Below, piece after piece: positions 1 through 7,874 of a stretch of DNA of 27,158 bases. Origin of the DNA: Thermoplasmata archaeon. GTDB taxonomy: Archaea > Thermoplasmatota > Thermoplasmata > Thermoplasmatales > Aciduliprofundaceae. The translations under genes were made by a program, and so were the position numbers. Each line of letters starts with the position of its first letter. Within the stretch, counting starts at the first letter, position 1. Below the pieces are notes generated by a model. It had not been told where the DNA came from and did no database searches. It was given only the letters and a program-made list of their open reading frames with translations. The stretch spans positions 1-27,158 of the forward strand of contig JAGGTO010000001.1 in NCBI GenBank assembly GCA_021163705.1, given 5' to 3'.

Positions 1-104
1 ACAAGGTCTCCTGCACAGATTATCAAATCCGCATCTTCAATTTTCTCCAGAACTACTTTAAGAGCTGGAAGGTTCCCATGGATATCGGAGATTATGGCGA
101 GCAT
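1..104 (-). CDS. Metallophosphoesterase, YfcE/MJ0936-like (partial)
   Basis: Only the first 34 codons lie in the window; the gene runs off the left edge. The N-terminus reads MLAIISDIHGNLPAL and later has CAGDLV. The D-x-H motif (SDIHGN) and the GD motif are the first two metal-binding blocks of the calcineurin-like phosphoesterase fold. The SDIHGN form is typical of the small YfcE/MJ0936 phosphodiesterase family. The substrate cannot be told from this fragment. The ATG at 104 has no clear ribosome site, and AT-rich TATA-like sequence lies about 20-30 bases upstream, so a leaderless start is likely. It diverges from the AIM24-family gene. Confidence 0.75.
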   Translation of the reverse strand, partial: MLAIISDIHGNLPALKVVLEKIEDADLIICAGDL

Positions 105-147
105 ATAACTTAAGAAGAATTTTAAAAGATAAATTTAGCGGTGTAAA

Positions 148-157
148 GTATTTAATA
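148..157 (+). promoter_or_regulatory. TATA box for the AIM24-family gene
   Basis: The sequence GTATTTAATAG lies about 27 bases ahead of a GGTGA ribosome site (179-183), which precedes the ATG at 190. This is standard archaeal promoter spacing. The earlier ATG at 185 is out of frame and is stopped at once. Confidence 0.5.
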
Positions 158-189
158 GTTTGACTCGTTATAATCGATGGTGAAATGAG

Positions 190-861
190 ATGAAAGCGGA
201 AATACTGCATAAGCCTGCCTTTGCAGAGCTAAAAATATATCTCTCTCCAGGAGAGAGCGTAACGGCTGAAGCTGGAGCCATGGTTTACATGTCTCCAAAT
301 ATAGGTGTGAGAACTACAACTGGCGGTGGTTTTTTCAAGGGACTGGCCAGAAAGGTTCTAACCTCTCAAACATTATTCATGAATACTTACTACGCCGAAA
401 ATCGCGAGGGATATGTTGTTTTTGCTCCCGGAATACCTGGAGACATAGTGGAGGTAGAAGTTACAAAACCACTCTATATTTCAGATACCAACTATCTTGC
501 AAGCACTGGACTGGAGTTTGGCGTGAAATTTACGGGTTTCAGGGGAGTTTTCACACCGGGAGGAATGTTCTGGTTCAAGGTTAGTGGAAATGGAAAGGCC
601 TGGCTTGCAACCTATGGTGGAGTGGATATAATTAATCTTCAGCCTGGAGAAAGAATAATGGTTGACAATATACATCTGGCGGCCTTCGATGCTGATATGA
701 ACTTTACACTTCGAAAATTTGGAAGATTGAAATCCTTTCTTTTTGGAGGGGAGTATATCCTCACAGAGTTTACAGGACCGGGAAGAGTATTCATCCAATC
801 CAGAAATCTGCCAGTTTTTGCAAATATGCTCTATAAATACATGCCCAAAAATAATCGATAG
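190..861 (+). CDS. AIM24 / TIGR00266 family protein
   Basis: A 223-residue soluble protein of the AIM24 (DUF124, TIGR00266) family. It has the family's N-terminal LSPGESVTAEAGAMVYMSP block (residues about 18-36), the Gly-rich segment TTTGGGFFKGL and a C-terminal block with FTGPGRVFIQSRN. The beta-rich fold is known from structures in bacteria and archaea, and the yeast relative is mitochondrial, but the biochemical role is not established. The length is normal. The start at 190 is supported by GGTGA eight bases upstream. It is transcribed alone and converges on the XRE-CBS gene. Nothing in the neighbourhood fixes its function. Confidence 0.85.
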   Translation: MKAEILHKPAFAELKIYLSPGESVTAEAGAMVYMSPNIGVRTTTGGGFFKGLARKVLTSQTLFMNTYYAENREGYVVFAPGIPGDIVEVEVTKPLYISDTNYLASTGLEFGVKFTGFRGVFTPGGMFWFKVSGNGKAWLATYGGVDIINLQPGERIMVDNIHLAAFDADMNFTLRKFGRLKSFLFGGEYILTEFTGPGRVFIQSRNLPVFANMLYKYMPKNNR

Positions 862-898
862 GGTGGAGCAGTAAAGCTATCCACACCTCTTATTTTTT
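862..898 (+). terminator. Probable terminator between convergent genes
   Basis: Just after the AIM24 stop codon, GGTGGA can pair imperfectly with the TCCACACC about 15 bases later, and a run of seven T residues follows (892-898). Archaeal termination mainly needs the U-rich tract, which is present. The T run overlaps the last codons of the opposing gene. Confidence 0.45.
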
Positions 899-1462
899 TC
901 CCTCAAGCAGTTTCTCACTGAGTAAATCGGCCTTTGTTATTATACCCCTACTCTTTCCGTTCCGGGTAACAAGGATGGCGGGGTAAACCTTCAGCATCTC
1001 CCTCACAAGAGATATGGGGGCGGTATGCGATACTATGGGAAATGGCTCATCCATTATCTCTCTCACCTTCAAACCATCCTTTATCTTCTCATAATTATTG
1101 ATGAGAAGTGACTCTGTTATGCTTCCCACCACCATATTATCCTCTATCACGGGTATCTGAGAGATGGCATGCTTTCTCATTAGCTCTATTGCCCGTTCCA
1201 CAGGCTCATCTGGAGATATGAATATCAGATTCTTGGAGCATATGTCCTCAGCTCTCAATTTTTCGTGCTTTTCATGCATTTTTCTTTCAAGAGCCTCAAA
1301 GATTCTTTTCGCCACGGAGTATGAGGGCTCCACTCGTCCTTTCTCAATTTTGGCTATGAGTGATTGACTTACTCCACTCAATTTTGCAAGCTCGCTCTGA
1401 GTAATATTTAGCTTCATCCTCATCTTCCTTATTTGAGATATTTCCTCCAGCATCATTCCCAT
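890..1462 (-). CDS. XRE-type HTH regulator with two CBS domains
   Basis: 190 residues. Residues about 6-60 form a Cro/C1 helix-turn-helix (TQSELAKLSGVSQSLIAKIEKGRVEPS). Two CBS repeats follow: about 72-125 (ISPDEPVERAIELMRKHAIS...) and 128-185 (ending GIITKADLL). This architecture is common in euryarchaea. CBS pairs usually bind adenine nucleotides or S-adenosylmethionine, so the protein may couple transcription to such a ligand. It diverges from the homocysteine/methionine operon with about 110 bases between, so control of that operon is a fair guess but not shown. Met1, Met3 and Met4 are alternative starts; a TATA-like sequence near 1486-1493 favours a leaderless start in this cluster. Confidence 0.85.
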   Translation of the reverse strand: MGMMLEEISQIRKMRMKLNITQSELAKLSGVSQSLIAKIEKGRVEPSYSVAKRIFEALERKMHEKHEKLRAEDICSKNLIFISPDEPVERAIELMRKHAISQIPVIEDNMVVGSITESLLINNYEKIKDGLKVREIMDEPFPIVSHTAPISLVREMLKVYPAILVTRNGKSRGIITKADLLSEKLLEGKK

Positions 1463-1527
1463 ATATTTTTACTCATATTTATGGTTTATCTAAAAATTAT
1501 TCAAATAGGAATAATATGGTCAACAAA

Positions 1528-1548
1528 TATTATTATATGCATTTGCAT
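1528..1548 (+). promoter_or_regulatory. Promoter and inverted repeat ahead of the homocysteine operon
   Basis: An AT-rich TATA candidate (about 1528-1538) lies about 30 bases before the GGTGAG ribosome site at 1565-1570. It overlaps an inverted repeat, ATGCA-TT-TGCAT (1537-1548), placed where a bound repressor would block polymerase. The binding protein is unknown; the divergent XRE-CBS regulator is the obvious candidate. Confidence 0.4.
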
Positions 1549-1574
1549 GCTCCTACATTTGCTGGGTGAGGAAA

Positions 1575-2744
1575 ATGAAGACCTATGAGGAGATTAACGA
1601 AAAAATCGTCAATGGAGATGTAGTGGTTGTAACAGCCGAGGAGATGAAGGAGATAGTTGAGGAAATGGGTCCCAAGAAGGCGGCTGAAGAGGTGGATGTT
1701 GTAACCACAGGGACATTTGGAGCTAGATGCTCCTCCGGAGTATTTCTCAATTTCGGTCATGCGGATCCTCCCATAAAGATGATGAAGGCCTGGTTAAATG
1801 GTGTGCCTGCTTACTGTGGACTTGCTGCGGTGGATGTTTATCTTGGTGCCACAGAACTGAGAGAAGATCTAAGTCTGGATTATGGAGGTGCTCATGTAAT
1901 TGAGGATCTTTTGAAAGGGAAAGAGGTGCATCTTAAGGCCATTGGCTATCCCACAGATTGCTATCCTCGCAGGGAAATTGATACATACATAACACTTGAT
2001 TCTATAAACCAGGCCATCATGGTAAATCCAAGAAATGTGTATCAGAATTATGGAGTTGCAACAAATTCAACAGAAAGGACGATATATACTTATATGGGTA
2101 AACTTCTACCAAAGTTTGGCAACGCCAACTATACTACCTCGGGAGAGCTTAATCCACTCATAAATGACCCCTACTACAGGACAATAGGGATAGGAACAAG
2201 GATATTCATAGGTGGTGCACAGGGATACATAATAAATGAGGGAACCCAGTTCCATCCTGATGTTGCGAGAACCCACAGAGGCGTTCCGAAAGAGCCTGCG
2301 GCAACTCTTGCAGTTGTGGGTGATCTTAAGAAGATGTCGCCTGAGTTCATAAAGGCAATAACCATACCAAAATACGGAGTGTCAATGATGGTGGGTATTG
2401 GCATACCCATACCAATTCTGGATGTGGAGATGGCAAAATTCACTGCTGTGAGAAATGAGGAAATTTACACCACAGTATATGATTACGGCATCCCTCACAG
2501 AGATAGACCTGCGATAAGGGAAGTCAGCTATGCAGAGCTCAAAAGTGGACATATAGAGATAGAGGGAAAAGAGGTTCCTACATATCATATAGGGAGCTAT
2601 CCAAAAGCCAGAAAAATTGCAGAGATATTGAAAAACTGGATAAAGCGCGGAGATTTCTATCTTCAGAAGCCTATAGAGCCATTCCCCCTAAAAAGAGAAT
2701 TCAAGCCTCTCAAAATAAGGAGGAAAAGAAATGGAGGTAATTAG
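1575..2744 (+). CDS. L-aspartate semialdehyde sulfurtransferase (DUF39, homocysteine synthesis)
   Basis: A DUF39 protein of 389 residues from the ATG at 1575, which has GGTGAG 4 bases upstream; an in-frame GTG at 1566 overlaps that site and is unlikely. DUF39 proteins (Methanosarcina MA1821 group) convert aspartate semialdehyde and a sulfur source to homocysteine, bypassing homoserine. Cys52 (TFGARCSSG) and Cys129 (YPTDCYPR) sit at the two places where the characterised family has its functional cysteines; Cys81 is a third. The protein ends after DUF39, with no C-terminal CBS pair, unlike MA1821. First gene of an operon with COG2122, asd and aspartate kinase, which make or use the same intermediate. 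Confidence 0.88.
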   Translation: MKTYEEINEKIVNGDVVVVTAEEMKEIVEEMGPKKAAEEVDVVTTGTFGARCSSGVFLNFGHADPPIKMMKAWLNGVPAYCGLAAVDVYLGATELREDLSLDYGGAHVIEDLLKGKEVHLKAIGYPTDCYPRREIDTYITLDSINQAIMVNPRNVYQNYGVATNSTERTIYTYMGKLLPKFGNANYTTSGELNPLINDPYYRTIGIGTRIFIGGAQGYIINEGTQFHPDVARTHRGVPKEPAATLAVVGDLKKMSPEFIKAITIPKYGVSMMVGIGIPIPILDVEMAKFTAVRNEEIYTTVYDYGIPHRDRPAIREVSYAELKSGHIEIEGKEVPTYHIGSYPKARKIAEILKNWIKRGDFYLQKPIEPFPLKREFKPLKIRRKRNGGN

Positions 2745-3453
2745 AACATTCTTCCAGCTGAAGGAAACGGCGGCGACGATAATAGCCGAGGATGAATATG
2801 TGAATGTGGGGAAGAGAGGTATAGTTGAGGCAAGAGAGATCATAGAGAAGTACATAATTGAGGATCCCTTTTTTCTCCATACCTTTGAGCCCTATGAGGT
2901 TCCCAAAAATGCTCATTCTCTCATAAAGAGAATGTCTCATGCCTCCATGGATTTTGAAGTAGGGCCCATGGCGGCAGTTGCAGGAGCAATTTCGCAGTAT
3001 GCGGTGGAGAAGATGAGGGATTTGGGATCGTTCCATGCAATAATAGATAATGGTGGTGATATATCTCTTTACACTCCCCGAAGGGAGGTGAAAGTGGGCA
3101 TATACACGGGCAATCCTGAAACAAGTGAGTTTGCGCTGATCATACGGCCTGAGGAGGGAGTGGGTGGGGTCTGCACCTCCTCAGGAAAAATTGGACCCTC
3201 CATAAGTTTTGGTAATGCAGATGCCGTGGTAATAATTTCGGAGGATGCCATAAGAGCTGATGCTGCCGCAACAGCTGTGGCAAATATGATAAGGGATAAG
3301 GATGATATAAAAAAAGCGTTCCAGCATCTTGAAGGCAAGCGTGTTAAAGGTGCAATTGCAATTGTTGGCAGACACATAGGGTTGTGGGGCGATTTACCGG
3401 AAATTGTTAAGGCGAGAATAAGAGAGGATAAAATAACATGGAGGTGGTTTTGA
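2731..3453 (+). CDS. COG2122 / UPF0280 family protein (sulfide assimilation partner)
   Basis: 240 residues, overlapping the DUF39 gene by 14 bases, with GGAGG just upstream of its ATG. It shows ApbE-like blocks: GPMAAVAGA (about 78-86), DNGGDISLY (about 107-115) and ADAAATAVANM (about 175-185). In Methanosarcina the COG2122 protein MA1715 is reported to help sulfide assimilation at low sulfide during homocysteine formation. Its position between DUF39 and asd agrees with that role. The chemistry is not known; the ApbE resemblance hints at binding of a flavin- or nucleotide-like group but does not prove flavin transfer. Confidence 0.85.
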   Translation: MEVIRTFFQLKETAATIIAEDEYVNVGKRGIVEAREIIEKYIIEDPFFLHTFEPYEVPKNAHSLIKRMSHASMDFEVGPMAAVAGAISQYAVEKMRDLGSFHAIIDNGGDISLYTPRREVKVGIYTGNPETSEFALIIRPEEGVGGVCTSSGKIGPSISFGNADAVVIISEDAIRADAAATAVANMIRDKDDIKKAFQHLEGKRVKGAIAIVGRHIGLWGDLPEIVKARIREDKITWRWF

Positions 3454-4499
3454 TGAGAAAAAATGCAGCACTTTTGGGTGCGACAGGTGCAATGGGTCAG
3501 AGATTTGTGAAGATGCTTGAGAAGCATCCCTTTTTTGATCTGAGATTACTCATTGCATCGGAACAGCGAAAGGGGAAAAAATATGGAAAGGAGGTAAGGT
3601 GGCTCCTGGGAAGCGATGTACCTGAATATGTAAAAGATATGGAGATCCACGATTTCAAACTCACCAATTTTGAAAGAGAGGGTATAGATATTGTTTTCAG
3701 TGCCCTACCTGCAGATATTGCCCGTGAATACGAAGGAAAATTGAGGGAACATGGATATACAGTTTTTTCCAACTCCAGTGCCTACAGAATGGAAAGGGAT
3801 GTACCCATCCTCATACCGGAGATAAACGCTGAGCATATTGAGCTGGTAAAACTTCAGAAGGAGAGGTATGGTGGCTACATAGTAACCAATTCCAATTGCT
3901 CCACATCGGGCCTTGCACTTGCCCTTGCACCTCTCAGGAATTATGGAATAGAGAGAGTATTTGTAACAACATATCAGGCAGTATCTGGCGCGGGATATCC
4001 AGGAGTTGCCTCGCTGGATATCTGTGGTAACATTGTTCCTTACATAAAGAGAGAGGAGGAGAAGATGAGGAGAGAGACAAGAAAGATTCTGGGAAAACTT
4101 GAAAAAGATGAGGTGAAAGATTATCCTGTGGATATCATAGCCAGCTGTGCAAGAGTACCTGTAAGGGATGGGCATCTTGAAGCTGTAGTTCTAAAATTTA
4201 GGAAGGATGTGGAGGTAGAGGAGATAAAGAGGAAAATGGAGAGCATGAAGGGGCTTGAAGGTTTACCCACAGCTCCTGCAAAGCCGGTAATTGTGAGAGA
4301 CGAAGAGGATAGACCTCAGCCGATTCTCGACGCATATGCAGGTGAGGGAAGAGCAAGGGGTATGAGCGTTGTTACGGGAAGATTTGCAAAATTCGGAGAG
4401 TACATAAGATTCTATCTTATTGTGCACAACACGATTCGTGGAGGTGCGGGAGCATCTATACTGAATGCAGAGTACGCTCTATCAAATGGATATCTATGA
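3453..4499 (+). CDS. asd: Aspartate-semialdehyde dehydrogenase
   Basis: Reduces aspartyl phosphate to aspartate semialdehyde with NADPH. 348 residues from the ATG at 3453, which overlaps the previous stop (TGATG) and is preceded by GGAGGTG at 3440-3446; an in-frame ATG at 3438 contains that ribosome site and is less likely. The NADP-binding loop GATGAMGQ is at the N-terminus, the catalytic Cys149 lies in TNSNCSTSG, and the active-site His is in VPVRDGH. Length and motifs match the archaeal/fungal Asd type. In this operon the product can go straight to DUF39 for homocysteine, or to lysine and threonine elsewhere. Confidence 0.95.
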   Translation: MRKNAALLGATGAMGQRFVKMLEKHPFFDLRLLIASEQRKGKKYGKEVRWLLGSDVPEYVKDMEIHDFKLTNFEREGIDIVFSALPADIAREYEGKLREHGYTVFSNSSAYRMERDVPILIPEINAEHIELVKLQKERYGGYIVTNSNCSTSGLALALAPLRNYGIERVFVTTYQAVSGAGYPGVASLDICGNIVPYIKREEEKMRRETRKILGKLEKDEVKDYPVDIIASCARVPVRDGHLEAVVLKFRKDVEVEEIKRKMESMKGLEGLPTAPAKPVIVRDEEDRPQPILDAYAGEGRARGMSVVTGRFAKFGEYIRFYLIVHNTIRGGAGASILNAEYALSNGYL

Positions 4500-4508
4500 G
4501 GGTTTGAA

Positions 4509-5897
4509 ATGAAGGTAATGAAGTTTGGAGGGTCCTGTCTTAAGAATGCTGATGATTTCGAATTGGTGGCAGATATAATTCAGAGTGAGAAAGAGGATAA
4601 AGTTGTTGTGCTATCCGGTGTATATGGTGTGACAGATAGAATTCTTAATTTTTTGGAGGAAAATTACGGGGAGGAGGATGTGACCAAATTCATAGAAGAG
4701 ATAAGGAAGCTCCACATCGAAATTGGAAGAAAAATAATTCCATGTGGAAATATTTTTAAAGAAACGGAGAGAAGGTTTGGTGAAAAATTAAAGATCCTTG
4801 AGAGGCTGCTCTATGGGGTGCATTATGTGGGAGAGTTAACCGAAAAGACCAGAGATCTCATACTTAGCTATGGTGAAAGATTTTCGGTGCTTTTGATGGA
4901 GGGTTTGCTCAGGTGCAAAGGTTTAAATGCTCGAGCGCTGGAATCAGAGCAGGTGGGTCTAATTACCGATGGAAATTTCGGCAATGCCACGGCAGATTTA
5001 CCTGAAACGGAGAGGAATCTGAGGCTGAGTATTCTTCCCTTAATAAGGAGGGGGATAGTTCCCATAGTTACAGGATTTTTTGGCTGTGATAGCCGTGGAA
5101 AGGTCACATTATTTGGTAGAAACGGAAGTGATTACAGTGCATCGGTAATTGCCTATGGAGTGAATGCAGAGATTGTGGAAATATGGAAGGATGTGGAAGG
5201 TTTTATGAGTGCAGATCCCAAATTTGTAGAGGATGCCCATTTTATAGATTCTCTATCCTATGATGAAGTTGCAGAGCTTGCATATTTTGGGGCAAGAATT
5301 TTGCATCCTAGAGCGGTAGAGCCCCTCAAACTTAAGAATATTCCTATGAGGATAAAGAACATCTACAAGAGAGAGAATCCTGGAACTTTAATTCATGCGA
5401 CCAAAAAAATTTGGGAGGGGCGAGTTATTAAAAGTGTCACCTACAAGGAGGAGATAGGTTCCATAAAGATTTATGGTGCAGGTGTGGGAAGCAAACCAGG
5501 TGTCCTAGGGGATATAACAAAATATCTCAGTGAAAACAGGATAAATATCAAATCGGTGATCACATCCCAGACATGCATAACGCTCCTTCTTGAGAAAGAG
5601 GATGTGGAAAGAAGCTATAGAATTCTTTCGCAGAAAGATATAAAAACGGTAGAAAGAATAGAAAAGGTTCGTGGAATAAGCCTTGTTGCTATTGTGGGTG
5701 AGGGCATTCTCGAGTATCCAGGAATAGCGGCAAAGGTTTTCAGGGCTGTGGCAAGCAAGGGTATAAATGTGGAGATGTTTGCGGCAGGTGCTTCAGAGGT
5801 AGCATTCTATTTCATAATAAAGAAAAAATACCTGAAGGATGCCGTGGAAGCAATTCATAGAGTATTTTTTGGAGGGAATAGAGATGATAAGACTTAG
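4509..5897 (+). CDS. lysC: Aspartate kinase with C-terminal ACT domains
   Basis: Phosphorylates aspartate, the first step toward methionine, threonine and lysine. 462 residues: kinase domain about 1-290 with MKVMKFGGSCLKNAD at the N-terminus and GFFGCDSRGKVTLFGRNGSDYSA around 195-217, then two ACT domains (about 315-385 and 390-455) that normally bind an end-product amino acid. It starts 9 bases after asd. Monofunctional, with no homoserine dehydrogenase fused. The ACT pair implies feedback control; the effector (methionine, threonine or lysine) cannot be read from the sequence. Confidence 0.93.
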   Translation: MKVMKFGGSCLKNADDFELVADIIQSEKEDKVVVLSGVYGVTDRILNFLEENYGEEDVTKFIEEIRKLHIEIGRKIIPCGNIFKETERRFGEKLKILERLLYGVHYVGELTEKTRDLILSYGERFSVLLMEGLLRCKGLNARALESEQVGLITDGNFGNATADLPETERNLRLSILPLIRRGIVPIVTGFFGCDSRGKVTLFGRNGSDYSASVIAYGVNAEIVEIWKDVEGFMSADPKFVEDAHFIDSLSYDEVAELAYFGARILHPRAVEPLKLKNIPMRIKNIYKRENPGTLIHATKKIWEGRVIKSVTYKEEIGSIKIYGAGVGSKPGVLGDITKYLSENRINIKSVITSQTCITLLLEKEDVERSYRILSQKDIKTVERIEKVRGISLVAIVGEGILEYPGIAAKVFRAVASKGINVEMFAAGASEVAFYFIIKKKYLKDAVEAIHRVFFGGNRDDKT

Positions 5898-6792
5898 GGA
5901 TCTTCTAACAGAAGGAAAATTCACAGTTACCTATGAACCTGATTCTCCTGCAGGTTTTAAAATAGATTGTGAGTTTCCTCAGAAGGTGGTGGAAAAAATA
6001 GATGCTTTTGGAGTTTACAACAATCCCCGTGGTATACCCAAGCTTGATCCATTTGTGTATGGATGGTATCTTATGAACCGCTACAATAAGGATGTGATAG
6101 TGAATGTTAGAACCCAGGATTATACACTTCCTCTTTTCCAGAGCACCTTATGGGGAGGTTATCTCCTGGGAATAAGAAATCTCCTGCTGGTAACTGGAGA
6201 CTATCATCCTGGAAGTCCCTTTTTGATAGATGTGACTGAGGGTATCACCGGGATAAGGAAATATCTAAATGAAGGCTATAGAATTCCACCACTAACAGGT
6301 AAGGCAAAGAAATATTATAACAGATTTCTAAGTGGAGAGTTTGAGAGAAAAAGAGCTAAAGGTGCCACAGATTTTTTTGTGGGTGCGGTTCTAACCCCGG
6401 GGAGAAAGGGAGAGAAGAGAATTTACAAGAAAAAACTTGAAGCAGGAGCTCAATTTTTCATAACGCAGCTTGTATATGATGCAGAGATTATCAAAAAATT
6501 CCTGGAAGATATTGAGCCTGAGGTCCCTGTACTTGTGGGTACAGCTCCTATCAAAACAATGAAGAGAATAAAATTCCTTAAAAAATTGGGAATTCAGGGG
6601 TTAAGTGATAGGATAATAAAGGAATTGAAAAGCTCAGAGGATATTGGAGAGAAATGTGTGGAGCTCTGCTCCAATATGTACAAGGAGCTCAGAGATTTTG
6701 CAAGAGAATACGGAATAAAAACAGGAGCCCATATAATGTCCATAAAAAATCCTGTGGAAGCTGGAAAAATTATAGAAAGAATAGAGAAATGA
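5884..6792 (+). CDS. metF: Methylenetetrahydrofolate reductase-like protein
   Basis: 302 residues from the ATG at 5884, which lies inside the end of lysC (14-base overlap) with GGAGGG at 5871-5876. It resembles the MetF (COG0685) TIM barrel: an early Glu in VTYEPDSP, an RTQDYTLPLFQS...GIRNLLLVTGDY segment (about 77-112), and the diagnostic AGAQFFITQLVYDAE near residue 200. MetF reduces methylene- to methyl-tetrahydropterin, the methyl donor for methionine synthase. Its place beside a MetE pair supports that. Whether the carrier is folate or another pterin in this archaeon is not visible. Confidence 0.85.
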   Translation: MIRLRDLLTEGKFTVTYEPDSPAGFKIDCEFPQKVVEKIDAFGVYNNPRGIPKLDPFVYGWYLMNRYNKDVIVNVRTQDYTLPLFQSTLWGGYLLGIRNLLLVTGDYHPGSPFLIDVTEGITGIRKYLNEGYRIPPLTGKAKKYYNRFLSGEFERKRAKGATDFFVGAVLTPGRKGEKRIYKKKLEAGAQFFITQLVYDAEIIKKFLEDIEPEVPVLVGTAPIKTMKRIKFLKKLGIQGLSDRIIKELKSSEDIGEKCVELCSNMYKELRDFAREYGIKTGAHIMSIKNPVEAGKIIERIEK

Positions 6793-6793
6793 A

Positions 6794-7873
6794 TTATATT
6801 TCCTCCCGAGCCATCTGAGCTCCCTTAACCACACTTTTTAGTTTTTCATATGCTACCTCCAGAGTTCTGGTTCTAAGGCCGCAGTCAGGATTTGCATATA
6901 TAATGTAGTCTTCCAGAAAGTGATAGGCATGCAGCAATCTTTCCTTAACGAGCTCGGGAGATTCAAGCTCATCTCTATGAACATCCACTACCCCAAGACC
7001 TATCTCCTTTTTATCGCCGTATTCCTTGAATAGGGATAGCGTTCTATCATAGTTGCCGCTATTTGCATACTCAAAAGCATAGTGATCCACCTTCATATCC
7101 AGAATATGAGGGTAGAGCAAAGAATAGTCACTGTAGCAAATATGCACACTGAACTTTGCATCTATACCCTTCACCACCTCATTGAATGCCTCCACAAATA
7201 AGGGAACCTCTTCTGGATGTGTTGTGGCAGCGGGCTCATCTATCTGTATCCATCTTGCTCCTGCATTTACCAATGCGATTATATTGGGCCTTATGATCTC
7301 TCTGGCAAGGTCGAAAACGAATTCTTCCTTGGCCCTGTATCTGCTCTCCCTTATGTTAAAGAAATCAGGGTGATAATAGTATTCGTTGAACGACCAATCC
7401 GCGAGAGTATATGGCCCGGTTACAGGTACCTTTATGCCCCTTCTGGCATGCTCTTTAACGAACAGGAACTCCTCCACATGGTAGGGCCTTTTTAATCTGG
7501 GTTTATCCATACATACTCCTTTTCTGTAATACTTATTATCGAAGCTTCTAACCCAATCCAAGAGTTCTATACCCTCAATGTATTTCACAGGATACTCGTA
7601 CATCTCTATTCTTCGAGCCTCTCCATCGTACACATAATCAAGACCTGCACTCTCCATATATCGTATGTTGAACAATGCAGCAAAATCCCTTATTTCCTTT
7701 CTTTTGGCAGTGCCTTCCCTGATTTTTCTTTCTATCTCTTCAGAGCTCACTCCAACTCTATTGCTCCATTCCCTCATCTTTTTGAAATCCTCCTCACTTA
7801 ATTTTTCCCTTCTTAAGGCCTTGACTATCCATCTGGGCTTGGGTAAGCTGCCTATCTCATAGGTCTCAAACAT
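6794..7873 (-). CDS. metE: Methionine synthase, cobalamin-independent, catalytic (MetE C-terminal) subunit
   Basis: 359 residues from the ATG at 7873, chosen because GGAGGTGAT (7879-7887) precedes it; a longer in-frame start would swallow that site. It corresponds to the C-terminal barrel of MetE, which transfers a methyl group to homocysteine. All four zinc ligands are visible: His244 and Cys246 (VHICYS), Glu268 (AFEYANS) and Cys331 (NPDCGLRTR). The N-terminal EIGSLPKP is also typical. It starts 2 bases after the stop of the companion gene and ends one base from metF, so the methyl donor and acceptor genes converge. Confidence 0.9.
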   Translation of the reverse strand: MFETYEIGSLPKPRWIVKALRREKLSEEDFKKMREWSNRVGVSSEEIERKIREGTAKRKEIRDFAALFNIRYMESAGLDYVYDGEARRIEMYEYPVKYIEGIELLDWVRSFDNKYYRKGVCMDKPRLKRPYHVEEFLFVKEHARRGIKVPVTGPYTLADWSFNEYYYHPDFFNIRESRYRAKEEFVFDLAREIIRPNIIALVNAGARWIQIDEPAATTHPEEVPLFVEAFNEVVKGIDAKFSVHICYSDYSLLYPHILDMKVDHYAFEYANSGNYDRTLSLFKEYGDKKEIGLGVVDVHRDELESPELVKERLLHAYHFLEDYIIYANPDCGLRTRTLEVAYEKLKSVVKGAQMAREEI

Positions 7874-7874
7874 T

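Noticed and set aside
1537..1569. Ten-codon ORF (MHLHAPTFAG) ahead of the DUF39 gene as a leader peptide
   Set aside because: The expected transcription start lies downstream of its ATG, and it carries no Met or Cys codons beyond the start that would fit the pathway.
2710..3036. Minus-strand open frames opposite the COG2122 and asd genes
   Set aside because: No ribosome site, no conserved motifs, and fully covered by well-supported plus-strand genes.
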